Part shown: piece after piece, positions 47,720-58,804 of the stretch | How positions within the stretch are numbered: the first letter of the stretch is position 1 | Layout of the letters: each line of letters starts with the position of its first letter | Position numbers and translations under genes: made by a program | Assembly (NCBI RefSeq): GCF_002902755.1 | Contig: NZ_PPRS01000001.1 | Location: 28,617-92,616, forward strand | Length of the DNA stretch: 64,000 nt | Direction of reading: 5' to 3' | DNA from: Mammaliicoccus lentus | GTDB taxonomy: Bacteria; Bacillota; Bacilli; Staphylococcales; Staphylococcaceae | The notes under the pieces: generated by a model | Told to the model about the DNA's origin: nothing | The model's input: only the letters and a program-made list of their open reading frames with translations | The model's database searches: none

Positions 47720-48064
47720 TTAGGGAATACGTTTATTAAAAACTTTAGCAATCTTCAACACGTGCTCTAAACTCTTCTTTGTTTCGAGTACTTCCAAGTC
47801 TACTGCCTGGTTACGAGCAATAACAATGATGTCTTTCGGAATGATATTTTCTTTATGAACTTTAAAACACTCTCTAATTGACCTTTTTATTCTATTTCTA
47901 GTAACAGCATTACCTAATTTTTTTGAGACGCTGATGCCAAGTCTAAAGTGTTCACAATCATTTTCTGAAGTATAAATAACAAACTGACGATTAGCAACTG
48001 ACTTACCTTTTTTATATATTCTTTGAAAATCACTATTTTTCTTTATACGATAAGCCTTTTCCAC
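47720..48064 (-). CDS. rnpA: Ribonuclease P protein component
   Basis: 114 residues from a GTG start ('VEKAYRIKKNSDFQRIYKKG'), which matches S. aureus RnpA and sits 9 bases after GGAG. The signature 'RLGISVSKKLGNAVTRNRIKRSIRE' is the RNR RNA-binding motif. Upstream in-frame ATGs lie within or too near the RBS. Forms RNase P with the rnpB RNA to mature tRNA 5' ends. Confidence 0.96.
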   Translation of the reverse strand: MEKAYRIKKNSDFQRIYKKGKSVANRQFVIYTSENDCEHFRLGISVSKKLGNAVTRNRIKRSIRECFKVHKENIIPKDIIVIARNQAVDLEVLETKKSLEHVLKIAKVFNKRIP

Positions 48065-48131
48065 AAACATCCACTCCACAATACATCACTTAATTATTGT
48101 TTATTATACAAAACAATTTCATCAATTAAAA

Positions 48132-48161
48132 CAAAAAAAAGACCACTGCTCTTCAGTGATC
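48132..48161 (-). terminator. Terminator after rpmH
   Basis: GATCACTG pairs with CAGTGGTC around AAGAG on the minus strand, then eight or more T. Confidence 0.85.
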
Positions 48162-48299
48162 TTAAGCTGATAATACTTTTCTACCTTTACGACGACGGCG
48201 AGCTAATACTTTACGGCCGTTTTTTGAGCTCATGCGAGCGCGGAAGCCATGAACTTTACTGTGTTTACGTTTATTTGGTTGATACGTACGTTTTACCAT
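48162..48299 (-). CDS. rpmH: 50S ribosomal protein bL34
   Basis: 45 residues: [20 protein letters not shown] then [20 protein letters not shown] and KVLSA. This is the complete bL34 sequence. GGAGGTG precedes the ATG at 48297-48299. Located next to rnpA, on the opposite side of the origin from dnaA. Confidence 0.98.
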   Translation of the reverse strand: MVKRTYQPNKRKHSKVHGFRARMSSKNGRKVLARRRRKGRKVLSA

Positions 48300-48503
48300 T
48301 TAAGAACACCTCCATTATTTATTCTTAACATCTAATTAAATAGTAGTTAATTGCTTGTATGATATTCATTTATATATATCAGAAGATTAATTTCAAAATT
48401 ATTTATACCATACACGTGAAATGTCACAATTTCAATAACTACTAAACTATAACAAAATGATTTTTAAAAATCAAGCAGAATTTTAAAATGTGAAAAATAA
48501 TAG

Positions 48504-48790
48504 TTATCCACTTATCCACAGTGAATATTAATCATTTTGTGGATAATTATTAAAATTTATTTTTTATTCACAACATAATCTAACAATTCCTCACATATTC
48601 ACAGGCATTTGACAACTCCTTTTGTTTAAAAGTATAATTGTGTGGATAAGTTATACAAACCGTTGATATTACTATCATTCTTAGTTTGATTCTTGCATGT
48701 AAAGATTGTGGACAAGGGAATTGGAATAAATAGTTATCCACCGTTTGTGAGTAAGTTGTGGATAATTATTCACAACTTGTGGATTTCTTT
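48504..48790. other. oriC: oriC part 1: DnaA-box cluster upstream of dnaA
   Basis: DnaA boxes (TTATCCACA and variants): TTATCCACT 48504-48512, TTATCCACA 48512-48520, TGTGGATAA 48538-48546, 48641-48649 and 48757-48765, TGTGGACAA 48707-48715, and TTATCCACC 48734-48742. The rest of 48300-48503 is AT-rich with no gene. This corresponds to the upstream (incC-like) half of the Bacillus bipartite origin and also overlaps the dnaA promoter. Confidence 0.92.
48609..48638 (+). promoter_or_regulatory. dnaA promoter
   Basis: TTGACA (48609-48614), 18 bases, TATAAT (48633-48638). A DnaA box begins 2 bases later, so DnaA autorepression is likely. Confidence 0.8.
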
Positions 48791-48847
48791 ATTAACAATT
48801 CAATTTTATGTGTATAACTCAATAAAAATTTTAGAAAGAGGACTTTT

Positions 48848-50188
48848 ATGAATTCAAAAGAAGAAATTTGGGAACAGGTATTAGCAATTGCCGAAGATCA
48901 AATCGCTTCTGCTGGTTATAATACTTGGTTTAAAGGAACTTACCTACATCAAATTGATAGTAATCGTGCAATAGTTGTAGCACAAAGTCCTTTTGTAGCT
49001 GAGTGGTTAACCAATAAATATCATGAACATGTCATAGATTTTATCTATAATGTCATAGGCGACAGAGTTCAAGTTAAATTTATATCAGAAGACGATCTTG
49101 AAAGTGAAGATTTTACTGAACAACCTGCAAAAAGTAAGACAATTGAAGAAAATGAAGAAGTAACAAATAGCCAATTAAATAGTAATAACACTTTTGATAC
49201 ATTTGTTATCGGTCCAGGAAATCAATTTCCACACGCCGCTTCATTAGCTGTAGCTGAGGAACCTGCAAACGCCTATAACCCTCTATTTATATATGGTGGT
49301 GTTGGCCTAGGCAAAACACATTTAATGCACGCTATTGGTCACTATGTATTAGAACAAAATCCAAACGCTAATGTTCTTTATACATCTAGTGAAAAATTCA
49401 CAAATGAATTTATCAAATCTATCAGAAAAAATGATACAGAAAGCTTCAGAGATAAATATCGTAATATCGATGTACTATTAATAGACGATATTCAATTCAT
49501 TCAAAAGAAAGAACAAACACAAGAAGAATTTTTCCATACTTTTAATGATTTACATCAAAACAAAAAGCAAATTGTTATTTCTAGTGATAGACCACCAAAA
49601 GAAATTCCAACATTAGAAGATCGCTTAAGAACTCGATTTGAATGGGGTTTAATTGTAGATATTACACCGCCTGACTTTGAAACGAGAATGGCAATTTTAC
49701 AGAAGAAAATTGAAGAAGAAAACCTTGATTTACCAGTTGAAGCTCTTACTTATATAGCGAATTCTATTCAATCGAACATTCGTGAATTAGAAGGTGCTTT
49801 AACAAGAGTCTTGGCTTATTCTAAATTAAGAAACAAACCGATTAATACTGATTTAGTTGCTGAAGCACTAAAAGACATCATCTCGACACCTAGATCGACT
49901 AAGATTACGATTCAAGATATTCAACAAGTTGTCGGAAAAATGTATAACGTGCGTATCGAAGACTTTTCAGCCAAAAAACGTACTAAATCTATCGCATATC
50001 CTAGACAAATTGCAATGTATCTTTCAAGAGAGCTTACTGATTTCTCATTACCTAAAATTGGTGAAGAATTCGGAGGAAGAGATCACACTACAGTGATTCA
50101 TGCTCATGAAAAAATTAGAAATGATATAGAAAATAATCCAGAACTAAAGACTGATTTAGAACAACTAGAAAAACAAATACGTGGATAA
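48848..50188 (+). CDS. dnaA: Chromosomal replication initiator DnaA
   Basis: 446 residues. Domain I '[27 protein letters not shown]'; a variable acidic linker; AAA+ domain with Walker A '[16 protein letters not shown]', Walker B 'VLLIDDIQF' and 'SSDRPPKEI'; domain IV with '[20 protein letters not shown]', the DnaA-box reader. RBS AAGAGG. It begins initiation at oriC. Confidence 0.99.
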   Translation: MNSKEEIWEQVLAIAEDQIASAGYNTWFKGTYLHQIDSNRAIVVAQSPFVAEWLTNKYHEHVIDFIYNVIGDRVQVKFISEDDLESEDFTEQPAKSKTIEENEEVTNSQLNSNNTFDTFVIGPGNQFPHAASLAVAEEPANAYNPLFIYGGVGLGKTHLMHAIGHYVLEQNPNANVLYTSSEKFTNEFIKSIRKNDTESFRDKYRNIDVLLIDDIQFIQKKEQTQEEFFHTFNDLHQNKKQIVISSDRPPKEIPTLEDRLRTRFEWGLIVDITPPDFETRMAILQKKIEEENLDLPVEALTYIANSIQSNIRELEGALTRVLAYSKLRNKPINTDLVAEALKDIISTPRSTKITIQDIQQVVGKMYNVRIEDFSAKKRTKSIAYPRQIAMYLSRELTDFSLPKIGEEFGGRDHTTVIHAHEKIRNDIENNPELKTDLEQLEKQIRG

Positions 50189-50330
50189 TGTGGATAAGTT
50201 GTTCACATCCATACACAGTTTATCAACATGTGAATAACTTTTATATCGCATTTTAAAGCAGGTTATCCACCAATCCACAGCCCCTATTACTATTACTACG
50301 AATTTAAAAGATATATAATTAATATATAAC
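50189..50330. other. oriC: oriC part 2: DnaA boxes, DnaA-trios and unwinding element
   Basis: TGTGGATAA at 50189-50197, TTATCCACC at 50263-50271 with an adjoining AATCCACAG, then a CCCC block (50281-50284), repeating trinucleotides TATTACTATTACTACGAA (50285-50302), and an AT-only stretch to about 50330. This order (box, GC block, DnaA-trios, AT-rich DUE) is the Bacillus basal unwinding system. Confidence 0.88.
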
Positions 50331-50352
50331 GACTGGAAGGAGTTTATAAGTT

Positions 50353-51486
50353 ATGAAATTTACAATTCAACGAGATTACTTTCTTAATCAATTGAATGAT
50401 ACATTAAAAGCCATTTCACCAAGAACAACATTACCAATACTTACAGGAATTAAAATTGATGCAACAGATAAAGGTATTATATTAACAGGATCAGATTCTG
50501 AAATATCAATTGAAATTACAATTCAAGAAAATATTGATGGTGAAAAAATAGTAGACATAGAAGAAAAAGGTTCTGTAGTACTTCCAGGACGTTTCTTTGT
50601 TGATATCGTTAAGAAATTACCAGGTAAAACAGTAAATCTATCAACAAATGATCAATTCAAAACATTAATCACTTCAGGTCATTCTGAATTTAATGTTAGT
50701 GGATTAGACCCAGATCAATACCCGTTATTACCACAAGTATCAGAAGATGATGCCATTAAATTACCAATTAAAGTACTAAAAAATATTATTGCTCAAACAA
50801 ACTTTGCTGTGTCCACGTCAGAAACACGTCCAGTGTTAACAGGTGTAAACTGGTTGATACAAGACAAAGAACTTATCTGTACTGCAACAGATTCACACAG
50901 ACTTGCATTAAGAAAGCTTAAACTAGAAGATGAAGACATAGAAGATAAAAATGTTATCATTCCAGGTAAAGCATTATCTGAATTGAACAAGATTGTTTCG
51001 GATTCAGAAGAAGATATCAACATATTCTTTGCTAGTAACCAAGTGTTATTTAAAGTTGGACACATTAACTTTATTTCAAGATTACTAGAAGGTAACTATC
51101 CTGATACAACAAGATTATTCCCTGAAAATTATGAAACAAAATTAGGTGTGAATAATAGCGAATTCTATCATGCAATTGATCGTGCATCACTATTAGCACG
51201 TGAAGGTGGAAACAATGTTATTAAACTATCTACAGACGTTAACAAATTAGAATTATCTTCTACATCTCCAGAAATTGGTACTGTAAAAGAAGAAGTTACT
51301 ACTGAAGAAGTTGAAGGGGAATCTTTAAAAATTTCCTTTAACTCTAAATATATGATGGATGCATTAAAAGCAATTGATAACGATGATGTACACGTAGAAT
51401 TCTTTGGAACAATGAGACCATTCATACTTAAACCAAAAGATGACGAGTCAGTTATTCAATTGATTTTACCAATCAGAACATATTAA
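50353..51486 (+). CDS. dnaN: DNA polymerase III beta subunit (sliding clamp)
   Basis: 377 residues, three clamp domains. 'MKFTIQRDYFLNQLNDTLKA', 'TDSHRLALRKLKLED' and the C-terminal 'FILKPKDDESVIQLILPIRTY' match staphylococcal DnaN. GGAAGG upstream. Forms a dimeric ring that tethers polymerase. Followed by a terminator instead of yaaA. Confidence 0.99.
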   Translation: MKFTIQRDYFLNQLNDTLKAISPRTTLPILTGIKIDATDKGIILTGSDSEISIEITIQENIDGEKIVDIEEKGSVVLPGRFFVDIVKKLPGKTVNLSTNDQFKTLITSGHSEFNVSGLDPDQYPLLPQVSEDDAIKLPIKVLKNIIAQTNFAVSTSETRPVLTGVNWLIQDKELICTATDSHRLALRKLKLEDEDIEDKNVIIPGKALSELNKIVSDSEEDINIFFASNQVLFKVGHINFISRLLEGNYPDTTRLFPENYETKLGVNNSEFYHAIDRASLLAREGGNNVIKLSTDVNKLELSSTSPEIGTVKEEVTTEEVEGESLKISFNSKYMMDALKAIDNDDVHVEFFGTMRPFILKPKDDESVIQLILPIRTY

Positions 51487-51503
51487 TTATATTTAGTTAT
51501 AGC

Positions 51504-51537
51504 TTGAGGAATCCTTTATTAATAGGGGGTTCCTCAT
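51504..51537 (+). terminator. Terminator after dnaN
   Basis: TTGAGGAATCC pairs with GGGTTCCTCA, followed by TTTTTTT. Confidence 0.85.
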
Positions 51538-51551
51538 TTTTTTATAATAGA

Positions 51552-51569
51552 TGTCAAGTTCACTTGACA
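51552..51569. promoter_or_regulatory. Operator 1, overlapping the -35
   Basis: TGTCAAGTTCACTTGACA is a perfect 18-bp palindrome. Its last six bases are TTGACA, the -35 of the promoter. Confidence 0.75.
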
Positions 51570-51592
51570 CACTAAAAAAATTGATTTATTGT
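51564..51592 (+). promoter_or_regulatory. Promoter of the XRE/ABC operon
   Basis: TTGACA (51564-51569), 17-base spacer, TATTGT (51587-51592), lying between and overlapping two operators. Confidence 0.7.
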
Positions 51593-51607
51593 AAAGTTAA
51601 CTTGACA
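51590..51607. promoter_or_regulatory. Operator 2, overlapping the -10
   Basis: TGTAAAGTTAACTTGACA is an 18-bp palindrome with one mismatched pair, the same half-site as operator 1, centred 38 bp away. Confidence 0.7.
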
Positions 51608-51619
51608 GGAAGTGATTAA

Positions 51620-51859
51620 TTGAAAAACAGGGTTTATGAATTTAGAACTGAAAGAAAAATGACTCAAAGTGAATTATCTCGATTAGTCAATGTGTCGAGA
51701 CAAACAATTAATTCAATTGAACGTTATAAATTCAATCCAACTTTAGTGTTGGCACATAAACTTTCACAAGTGTTTAACGTAACGATTGATGAATTATTCA
51801 TCTTTGAAGATGACGAGAATATCTCACAAGCGGATATTAAATCTAGTAAAAAGGAGTAA
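51620..51859 (+). CDS. XRE/YgzD-type transcriptional regulator
   Basis: 79 residues, almost only a helix-turn-helix: 'VYEFRTERKMTQSELSRLVNVSRQTINSIERYKFNPTLVLAHKLSQVFNVTIDELF'. This small class pairs with ABC exporters and membrane proteins. TTG start after GGAAGTG. Two inverted repeats over its own promoter imply autoregulation, and it is first in the operon with the ABC genes (4 bases to the next start). Confidence 0.9.
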   Translation: MKNRVYEFRTERKMTQSELSRLVNVSRQTINSIERYKFNPTLVLAHKLSQVFNVTIDELFIFEDDENISQADIKSSKKE

Positions 51860-51863
51860 ACTT

Positions 51864-52763
51864 ATGACATTAATTATCGAAAATGTATCTAAGAAGTTTA
51901 ATGACTTTAATGCAGTGCAAGATGTCAGTTTAGAAGTACCGAAAGGAACAATGTATGGCTTTTTAGGTGGGAATGGTGCTGGTAAAACAACTACTTTCCG
52001 CATGATTTTAGGCTTACTACCTAAAACAACTGGGGTTGTGAAATTTAATGATAAACCGATTGATTACAAAATGACTAATAAAATCGGCTATTTACCAGAA
52101 GAAAGAGGCTTGCATCCAAAATTAAAAGTATTTGAAGAAATTAGATATTTAGCAGAATTAAAAGGCATGAATAAAAAAGACATTGATCAAGAACTTGATT
52201 ATTGGCTAAAAAGATTTGATGCATTTGAAAATAAAGATAGAAAAATAGACGCTCTATCTAAAGGTAATCAACAAAAAGTACAACTTATAGCAGCTATCAT
52301 ACATAAACCTGAGTTGCTTATATTAGACGAACCATTTAGTGGTTTAGACCCAGTAAACGTTGAATTATTAAAATCAGCTGTTAAAGAATTAAAAGAACGC
52401 GGCACAACGATTATATTCAGCTCACACAGAATGGAACATGTTGAAGAACTTTGTGATTATATATGTATTATGAGTAAAGGAAAAGCAGTTGTTTCTGGTT
52501 CTCTTGATAAAGTGAAAGATGACTTTGGCAAAAAAGATATATACATTGAGGGGAATCATGATTTTTCATTCTTAAAAGATTTCGAGGGAATTGAAGCATT
52601 TGAGAATACGAAAAAAGGCGTTAAAATCAGAATTACTGATGAAAGATATGCTGAAGAAATATATAATCAAGCAATTAAACTTGGTTATCTTAAACGATTC
52701 CAAGTTGCTGAGCCATCTCTGAATGATATCTTTATAGCTAAGGTTGGTGATCAACATGAATAA
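51864..52763 (+). CDS. ABC transporter ATP-binding protein (NatA-like)
   Basis: 299 residues from the MTLII start, after AAGGAG. Walker A 'FLGGNGAGKTTTFRMILGLL', signature 'LSKGNQQKVQLIAAI', Walker B 'LLILDEPFSGLDP', and the C-terminal DUF4162-type extension common in NatA/EcsA-like exporter ATPases. It drives the ABC-2 permease that follows. The longer frame overlapping the regulator is a shadow. Confidence 0.93.
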   Translation: MTLIIENVSKKFNDFNAVQDVSLEVPKGTMYGFLGGNGAGKTTTFRMILGLLPKTTGVVKFNDKPIDYKMTNKIGYLPEERGLHPKLKVFEEIRYLAELKGMNKKDIDQELDYWLKRFDAFENKDRKIDALSKGNQQKVQLIAAIIHKPELLILDEPFSGLDPVNVELLKSAVKELKERGTTIIFSSHRMEHVEELCDYICIMSKGKAVVSGSLDKVKDDFGKKDIYIEGNHDFSFLKDFEGIEAFENTKKGVKIRITDERYAEEIYNQAIKLGYLKRFQVAEPSLNDIFIAKVGDQHE

Positions 52764-54006
52764 GTTTTGGCCTACATTTAATTTAACGTACTTACAAAAA
52801 GTAAAAAGTAAATCATTTATTATTATGACTGCATTATTTATGCTATTAATCTTTGCATTAAGTAATGTGGATAAAATTGTCGATTTCTTTGATAATAGTT
52901 CCAAAACAGTTGCAATTCAAACAGATAACGAAATGATTTATAAAGGGTTAGAAAAACAATATAAACAAGATGATGATGTAGAAAAAGTTGAAAAAGTATC
53001 ACTGGAAAAAGGAAAAAAAGGTGTGGAAGATGATAAATACGACCGCCTTATTCAAGTTGAAATAAAAAATGAAAAATTAAATGGCACAATTTATGAAAAA
53101 GGTTCAGTTGATGAAAATGAGAAAATGACTTTACAAACAACATTAAGTCAAATGCAATCATCGTTAACTGCTCAAAAATTAGATTTATCAGAGAAAGACT
53201 TACAGGCACTTGATACGCCAAGTGATGTACAAACTAAAGAAATTAAGTCAAAAGATGACGAAAAACAATCAAGTGATGTTAAACCGAAAGTACAAGCTTT
53301 AAATATAGCTATCGTTTACATCATCCTATTCTTATCATTTTTCATTACGTTGAATTATGCGAATCAAATCGGTACAGAAATTGCTACTGAGAAGACTACT
53401 AGAGTTATCGAGATGATTGTGACGAGCGTTAAACCATCTATTCATGTCGCAGCTAAAATATTATCTGTGATAGCAGTAGCTTTTACACAAATATTCTTTA
53501 TTATTTTAGCCATTGTAATTAGCATATTTGCTTTTGATTTAAAAGGCTTATTTGATGCAGTCGGTGTGGAATTTGGTCCTGAGACTACAAGAATCATCGT
53601 ATATGGGCTTGTTTTCTTAATTATAGGGGTAATTACCTATATTACTTTAGCGGCTATTCTAGGGGCTTTAACGAGCCGTATAGAAGATTTAGCACAATCG
53701 ATGATGCCAGTAACATTTATTTCTTTAGCTGGTTTTTATATTGCTATGTTTAGTATTGGAACTCCAGATACTATGCTTGTTAAGATAACAAGCTTCGTAC
53801 CACTGTTATCGCCAATGGTTATGTTGCTTAGAACAATTTCTGACACTACGCCAGAGTGGCATATATTATTAGGTATTCTTATTTCAATTGTAACTTGTAT
53901 CCTTTTATTAATATTCGCTGCAAAAACTTATCGAGGCAGTGTGTTAACTTATGATAAAGGACTTATTAAAAACTTTAAAAATGCATTAAACATGACTAAA
54001 AATTAA
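52756..54006 (+). CDS. ABC-2 type permease (NatB/YhaP-like)
   Basis: 416 residues from the MNKFW start, 8 bases inside the end of the ATPase gene. One N-terminal helix ('SFIIMTALFMLLIFALSNV'), a large extracytoplasmic domain of about 150 residues with charged low-complexity parts, then five or six C-terminal helices ('ALNIAIVYIILFLSFFITLNYA' onward, including 'IATEKTTRVIEMIVTSVKP', a conserved ABC-2 loop). Possibly exports Na+ or a toxic peptide or drug. No clear terminator follows. Confidence 0.9.
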   Translation: MNKFWPTFNLTYLQKVKSKSFIIMTALFMLLIFALSNVDKIVDFFDNSSKTVAIQTDNEMIYKGLEKQYKQDDDVEKVEKVSLEKGKKGVEDDKYDRLIQVEIKNEKLNGTIYEKGSVDENEKMTLQTTLSQMQSSLTAQKLDLSEKDLQALDTPSDVQTKEIKSKDDEKQSSDVKPKVQALNIAIVYIILFLSFFITLNYANQIGTEIATEKTTRVIEMIVTSVKPSIHVAAKILSVIAVAFTQIFFIILAIVISIFAFDLKGLFDAVGVEFGPETTRIIVYGLVFLIIGVITYITLAAILGALTSRIEDLAQSMMPVTFISLAGFYIAMFSIGTPDTMLVKITSFVPLLSPMVMLLRTISDTTPEWHILLGILISIVTCILLLIFAAKTYRGSVLTYDKGLIKNFKNALNMTKN

Positions 54007-54130
54007 TTCATTATAAAAAGTGCTATACATTTGTCACAAAACCTTAATGTTTTTTTACAGAAGCGTGTAGAATTTATGTAAGCGATAGTATAAAATTTAT
54101 ATTATCATTAAAAGAGATTGAGGGATTAAA

Positions 54131-54868
54131 ATGGCAAACAAAAATAGTAATAGCAATATTATATTTCTTATGATTGCAATTCTAATTATAGTTGCGGGTA
54201 TTGTTATGCTTGTCGTGTTCGGTGGAAGCGGAGATGACAAAGAAAAAGATAGTCTCTTCGAAAGAACAGTTAAAGCTAAAGATTTATCTAAAGACACAAA
54301 AAATAATCCAACCCATAAAAAGGGTGATGCCAAAGTGCAAATTGTAGAGTTTGGAGATTACAAATGTCCAGCATGTAAAGCATTTGAAACAAATTTTATG
54401 GATAAAATTGAAAAAGATTATATTGATAAAGGCGAAGTAGAATATAGATTTGTTAATGCACCGTTCCATGGTGAAGGTTCTGAACTTGGCGCAGCTTCAG
54501 CACATGCTGTGAATAAAGTTGCACCTTATGCATACTGGAACTACCACAGAGCTTTATTTGAAGCGCAACCTGACGATCACGATATGCAAGGTGATGATGA
54601 ATGGTTAACACAATCTGTAGTGAAAAAAGCCGTCAATGGATTAGATATTGATAAAGATAAAAAAGAACAAATTATGAAATTAGTTAAAGATCGTAATTCA
54701 GAATCATACAAACAAATGAATAGTGATGCAGATTTAACGAAAAAATATGATGTCGACATAACACCGACAGTTGTTGTTGATGGTAAAGTATTATCAGATC
54801 CAATGGATTATGACAAAATTTCTGAAGCTATAGATAAAGCTATCGAAAAGAAAAATAAATCAAATTAG
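54131..54868 (+). CDS. bdbD: DsbA-family thiol-disulfide oxidoreductase (BdbD-like)
   Basis: 245 residues. N-terminal membrane anchor (about residues 9-31), then a thioredoxin fold with active site C79-PAC-82 in 'FGDYKCPACKAFETNFM' and cis-Pro 'VDITPTVVVDG'. An inserted helical domain has 'SELGAASAHAVNKVAPYAYW'. It introduces disulfides in exported proteins and is reoxidised by BdbC, encoded next. The ATG follows a GATTGAGGG RBS. In S. aureus DsbA works without a BdbC partner, so the pair is of interest. Confidence 0.92.
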   Translation: MANKNSNSNIIFLMIAILIIVAGIVMLVVFGGSGDDKEKDSLFERTVKAKDLSKDTKNNPTHKKGDAKVQIVEFGDYKCPACKAFETNFMDKIEKDYIDKGEVEYRFVNAPFHGEGSELGAASAHAVNKVAPYAYWNYHRALFEAQPDDHDMQGDDEWLTQSVVKKAVNGLDIDKDKKEQIMKLVKDRNSESYKQMNSDADLTKKYDVDITPTVVVDGKVLSDPMDYDKISEAIDKAIEKKNKSN

Positions 54869-54877
54869 GTGGTCAAT

Positions 54878-55291
54878 TTGAAACAACAATACGGACTTTT
54901 TATTTCCTGGGTAATAGCTTTAGTTGCAACTTTAGGTAGCTTATATTTCAGTGAAATACGTGGTTTTATACCTTGTACGCTATGCTGGTATCAACGTATA
55001 TGCATGTACCCATTGGTGTTAATTACAGGTATTGGCTCATTTCAAAATGATTATTCTGTTAAAAAAATTGCATTATCAATTTCTTTAATTGGACTATGTA
55101 TTTCGACATGGCATTATTTAGAACAAAAAGTACCTGGCTTTGCAGAAATCAAACCATGTACCCAAGGTGTACCTTGCTCATCTGAATATATAAATGTCTT
55201 TGGATTTATTACAATTCCATTTTTAGCAGGTCTTGCATTTTTATTGGTTAGTTTGATATTAATTTTTACTAAAAAAGATAAAACAATATAA
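54878..55291 (+). CDS. bdbC: DsbB-family quinone-linked disulfide oxidoreductase (BdbC-like)
   Basis: 137 residues with four transmembrane helices. Two redox Cys pairs: C33-TLC-36 ('FIPCTLCWYQRICMYPLVLI') and 'KPCTQGVPCSSEYINVFGFI'. The protein follows B. subtilis BdbC nearly line by line ('SWVIALVATLGSLYFSEIRG', 'WHYLEQKVPGF'). It passes electrons from BdbD to quinone. The TTG start (54878-54880) after AGGTGG aligns with the BdbC N-terminus; GTG 54869 overlaps the RBS. Confidence 0.95.
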   Translation: MKQQYGLFISWVIALVATLGSLYFSEIRGFIPCTLCWYQRICMYPLVLITGIGSFQNDYSVKKIALSISLIGLCISTWHYLEQKVPGFAEIKPCTQGVPCSSEYINVFGFITIPFLAGLAFLLVSLILIFTKKDKTI

Positions 55292-55295
55292 TACT

Positions 55296-55333
55296 AAGGC
55301 TGTCCCATTGTCTTTTGACTTTGTGGATAGCCT
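55296..55333 (+). terminator. Terminator after bdbC
   Basis: AAGGCTGTCC pairs with GGATAGCCTT (one G-T pair), followed by TTTATTTT. Confidence 0.8.
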
Positions 55334-55486
55334 TTTTATTTTAAATATTAGCGTATTGTTTTTTCTTTTATATTTTAATTTTTTATAGATTTATTTTTGA
55401 TTTAATGAATTGTACCTAAAAACATGATTTTTTAGTGAAAAAAAGGTATAATATAGAGATGACTAATTAAGATTGGAGTGAAGATA

Positions 55487-55708
55487 ATGGTACAAGATAT
55501 CTCAGTTGAAGACGAAATTACTTTAGGGCAATTCCTAAAAAATGAAGGCGTCATTGGAACGGGTGGTCAAGCTAAATGGTTCCTCCAAGATGAAGAAGTA
55601 CTGATTAATGGCGAACGTGAGACACGTCGTGGAAAGAAATTACATGATGGTGACTTAATTGAAATTCCTTCTGAAGGTCAATTTCGCATCAATCATCTAA
55701 GTGAATAG
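55487..55708 (+). CDS. yaaA: S4 domain-containing protein YaaA
   Basis: 73 residues. S4 RNA-binding fold: '[43 protein letters not shown]' and 'GDLIEIP'. Always between dnaN and recF in Bacillota. Start ATG 55487, 8 bases after GGAG. Its stop is 2 bases before recF. Confidence 0.95.
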   Translation: MVQDISVEDEITLGQFLKNEGVIGTGGQAKWFLQDEEVLINGERETRRGKKLHDGDLIEIPSEGQFRINHLSE

Positions 55709-55710
55709 AT

Positions 55711-56826
55711 ATGATATTAAGAGAACTTAATTTAACCCATTATAGAAATTATAACAAGTGTACACTTCAATTTAATCCAAATGTTAATATTTTGATTGGC
55801 GAAAATGCCCAAGGTAAGACAAATTTATTAGAATCAATCTATACTTTAGCGTTAGCAAAAAGCCATAGAACATCGAATGATAAAGAACTCATACAGTTTG
55901 GGGAAGAGTATGGTAAAATAGAAGGTGAACTTAGTTATCGTCATGGAAAAATGCCAATTTCTTTAATCATCACAAAGAAAGGCAAAAAGGCGAAAGTCAA
56001 TCATCTAGAACAAAGTAGATTAACGCAATATATTGGTCACTTAAATGTGGTACTGTTTGCACCAGAAGATTTGAATATAGTTAAAGGTAGTCCGCAAATT
56101 AGACGGCGTTTTATAGATATGGAACTCGGTCAGATGTCTGCGGTTTATTTAAGTCATTTATCAAATTATCAAAGATTACTTAAACAGAAAAACCATTACC
56201 TTAAACAATTGCAAATTGGCAAAATGAAAGATCGTACAATGCTTGAAGTATTTAACGAACAATTTTCAGAAGAAGCTGCAAACGTCACATTGAAGCGGGC
56301 GCATTTTATAAGTGAGTTAGAGAAGATTGCTGCAGTAATTCACAAAGGAATTACAAGTCAAAACGAAGAACTAAAGGTTCAATATGAACCTAATATTAAA
56401 CTTGCTGAAACGCATCATAATCAACAAGATTTGAAAGATGCTTTTTGTAAATTATTAAATGAATCTATGGATAAAGAAATAGAGCGTGGAAGTGCTAGAT
56501 ATGGTCCACATCGAGATGATATCAGTTTTCATGTTAACGATATGAATGTTCAAACTTATGGCTCACAAGGACAACAACGTACGACTGCATTATCTATCAA
56601 GCTAGCTGAAATAGAATTGATTAATCAAGTAGTTGGTGAATATCCAATTTTATTATTAGACGATGTATTGAGTGAACTTGATGATAAACGACAAACTCAT
56701 TTATTAAGTACGATCCAAGAAAAGGTCCAAACTTTTGTAACGACTACGTCCGTAGATGGTATAGAACATGAAATCATGAAAGATGCCAAGGTATTTAACG
56801 TATCTAAAGGCAATATTATTGAGTAG
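55711..56826 (+). CDS. recF: DNA replication/repair protein RecF
   Basis: 371 residues. Walker A '[20 protein letters not shown]', signature '[19 protein letters not shown]', Walker B '[13 protein letters not shown]'. It loads RecA at gaps and stalled forks with RecO/RecR. Standard place before gyrB. Confidence 0.98.
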   Translation: MILRELNLTHYRNYNKCTLQFNPNVNILIGENAQGKTNLLESIYTLALAKSHRTSNDKELIQFGEEYGKIEGELSYRHGKMPISLIITKKGKKAKVNHLEQSRLTQYIGHLNVVLFAPEDLNIVKGSPQIRRRFIDMELGQMSAVYLSHLSNYQRLLKQKNHYLKQLQIGKMKDRTMLEVFNEQFSEEAANVTLKRAHFISELEKIAAVIHKGITSQNEELKVQYEPNIKLAETHHNQQDLKDAFCKLLNESMDKEIERGSARYGPHRDDISFHVNDMNVQTYGSQGQQRTTALSIKLAEIELINQVVGEYPILLLDDVLSELDDKRQTHLLSTIQEKVQTFVTTTSVDGIEHEIMKDAKVFNVSKGNIIE

Positions 56827-56836
56827 ATGAAAGTGA

Positions 56837-58771
<1,935 letters not shown>

Positions 58772-58804
58772 AGCACAATTTACGATTTAAGGAGGATATA
58801 ATTA

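Noticed and set aside
48405..48430. CACGTG-containing sequence in the rpmH promoter region, as a parS site
   Set aside because: Only about 10 of 16 positions match the consensus, unlike the 15 of 16 site at 32535.
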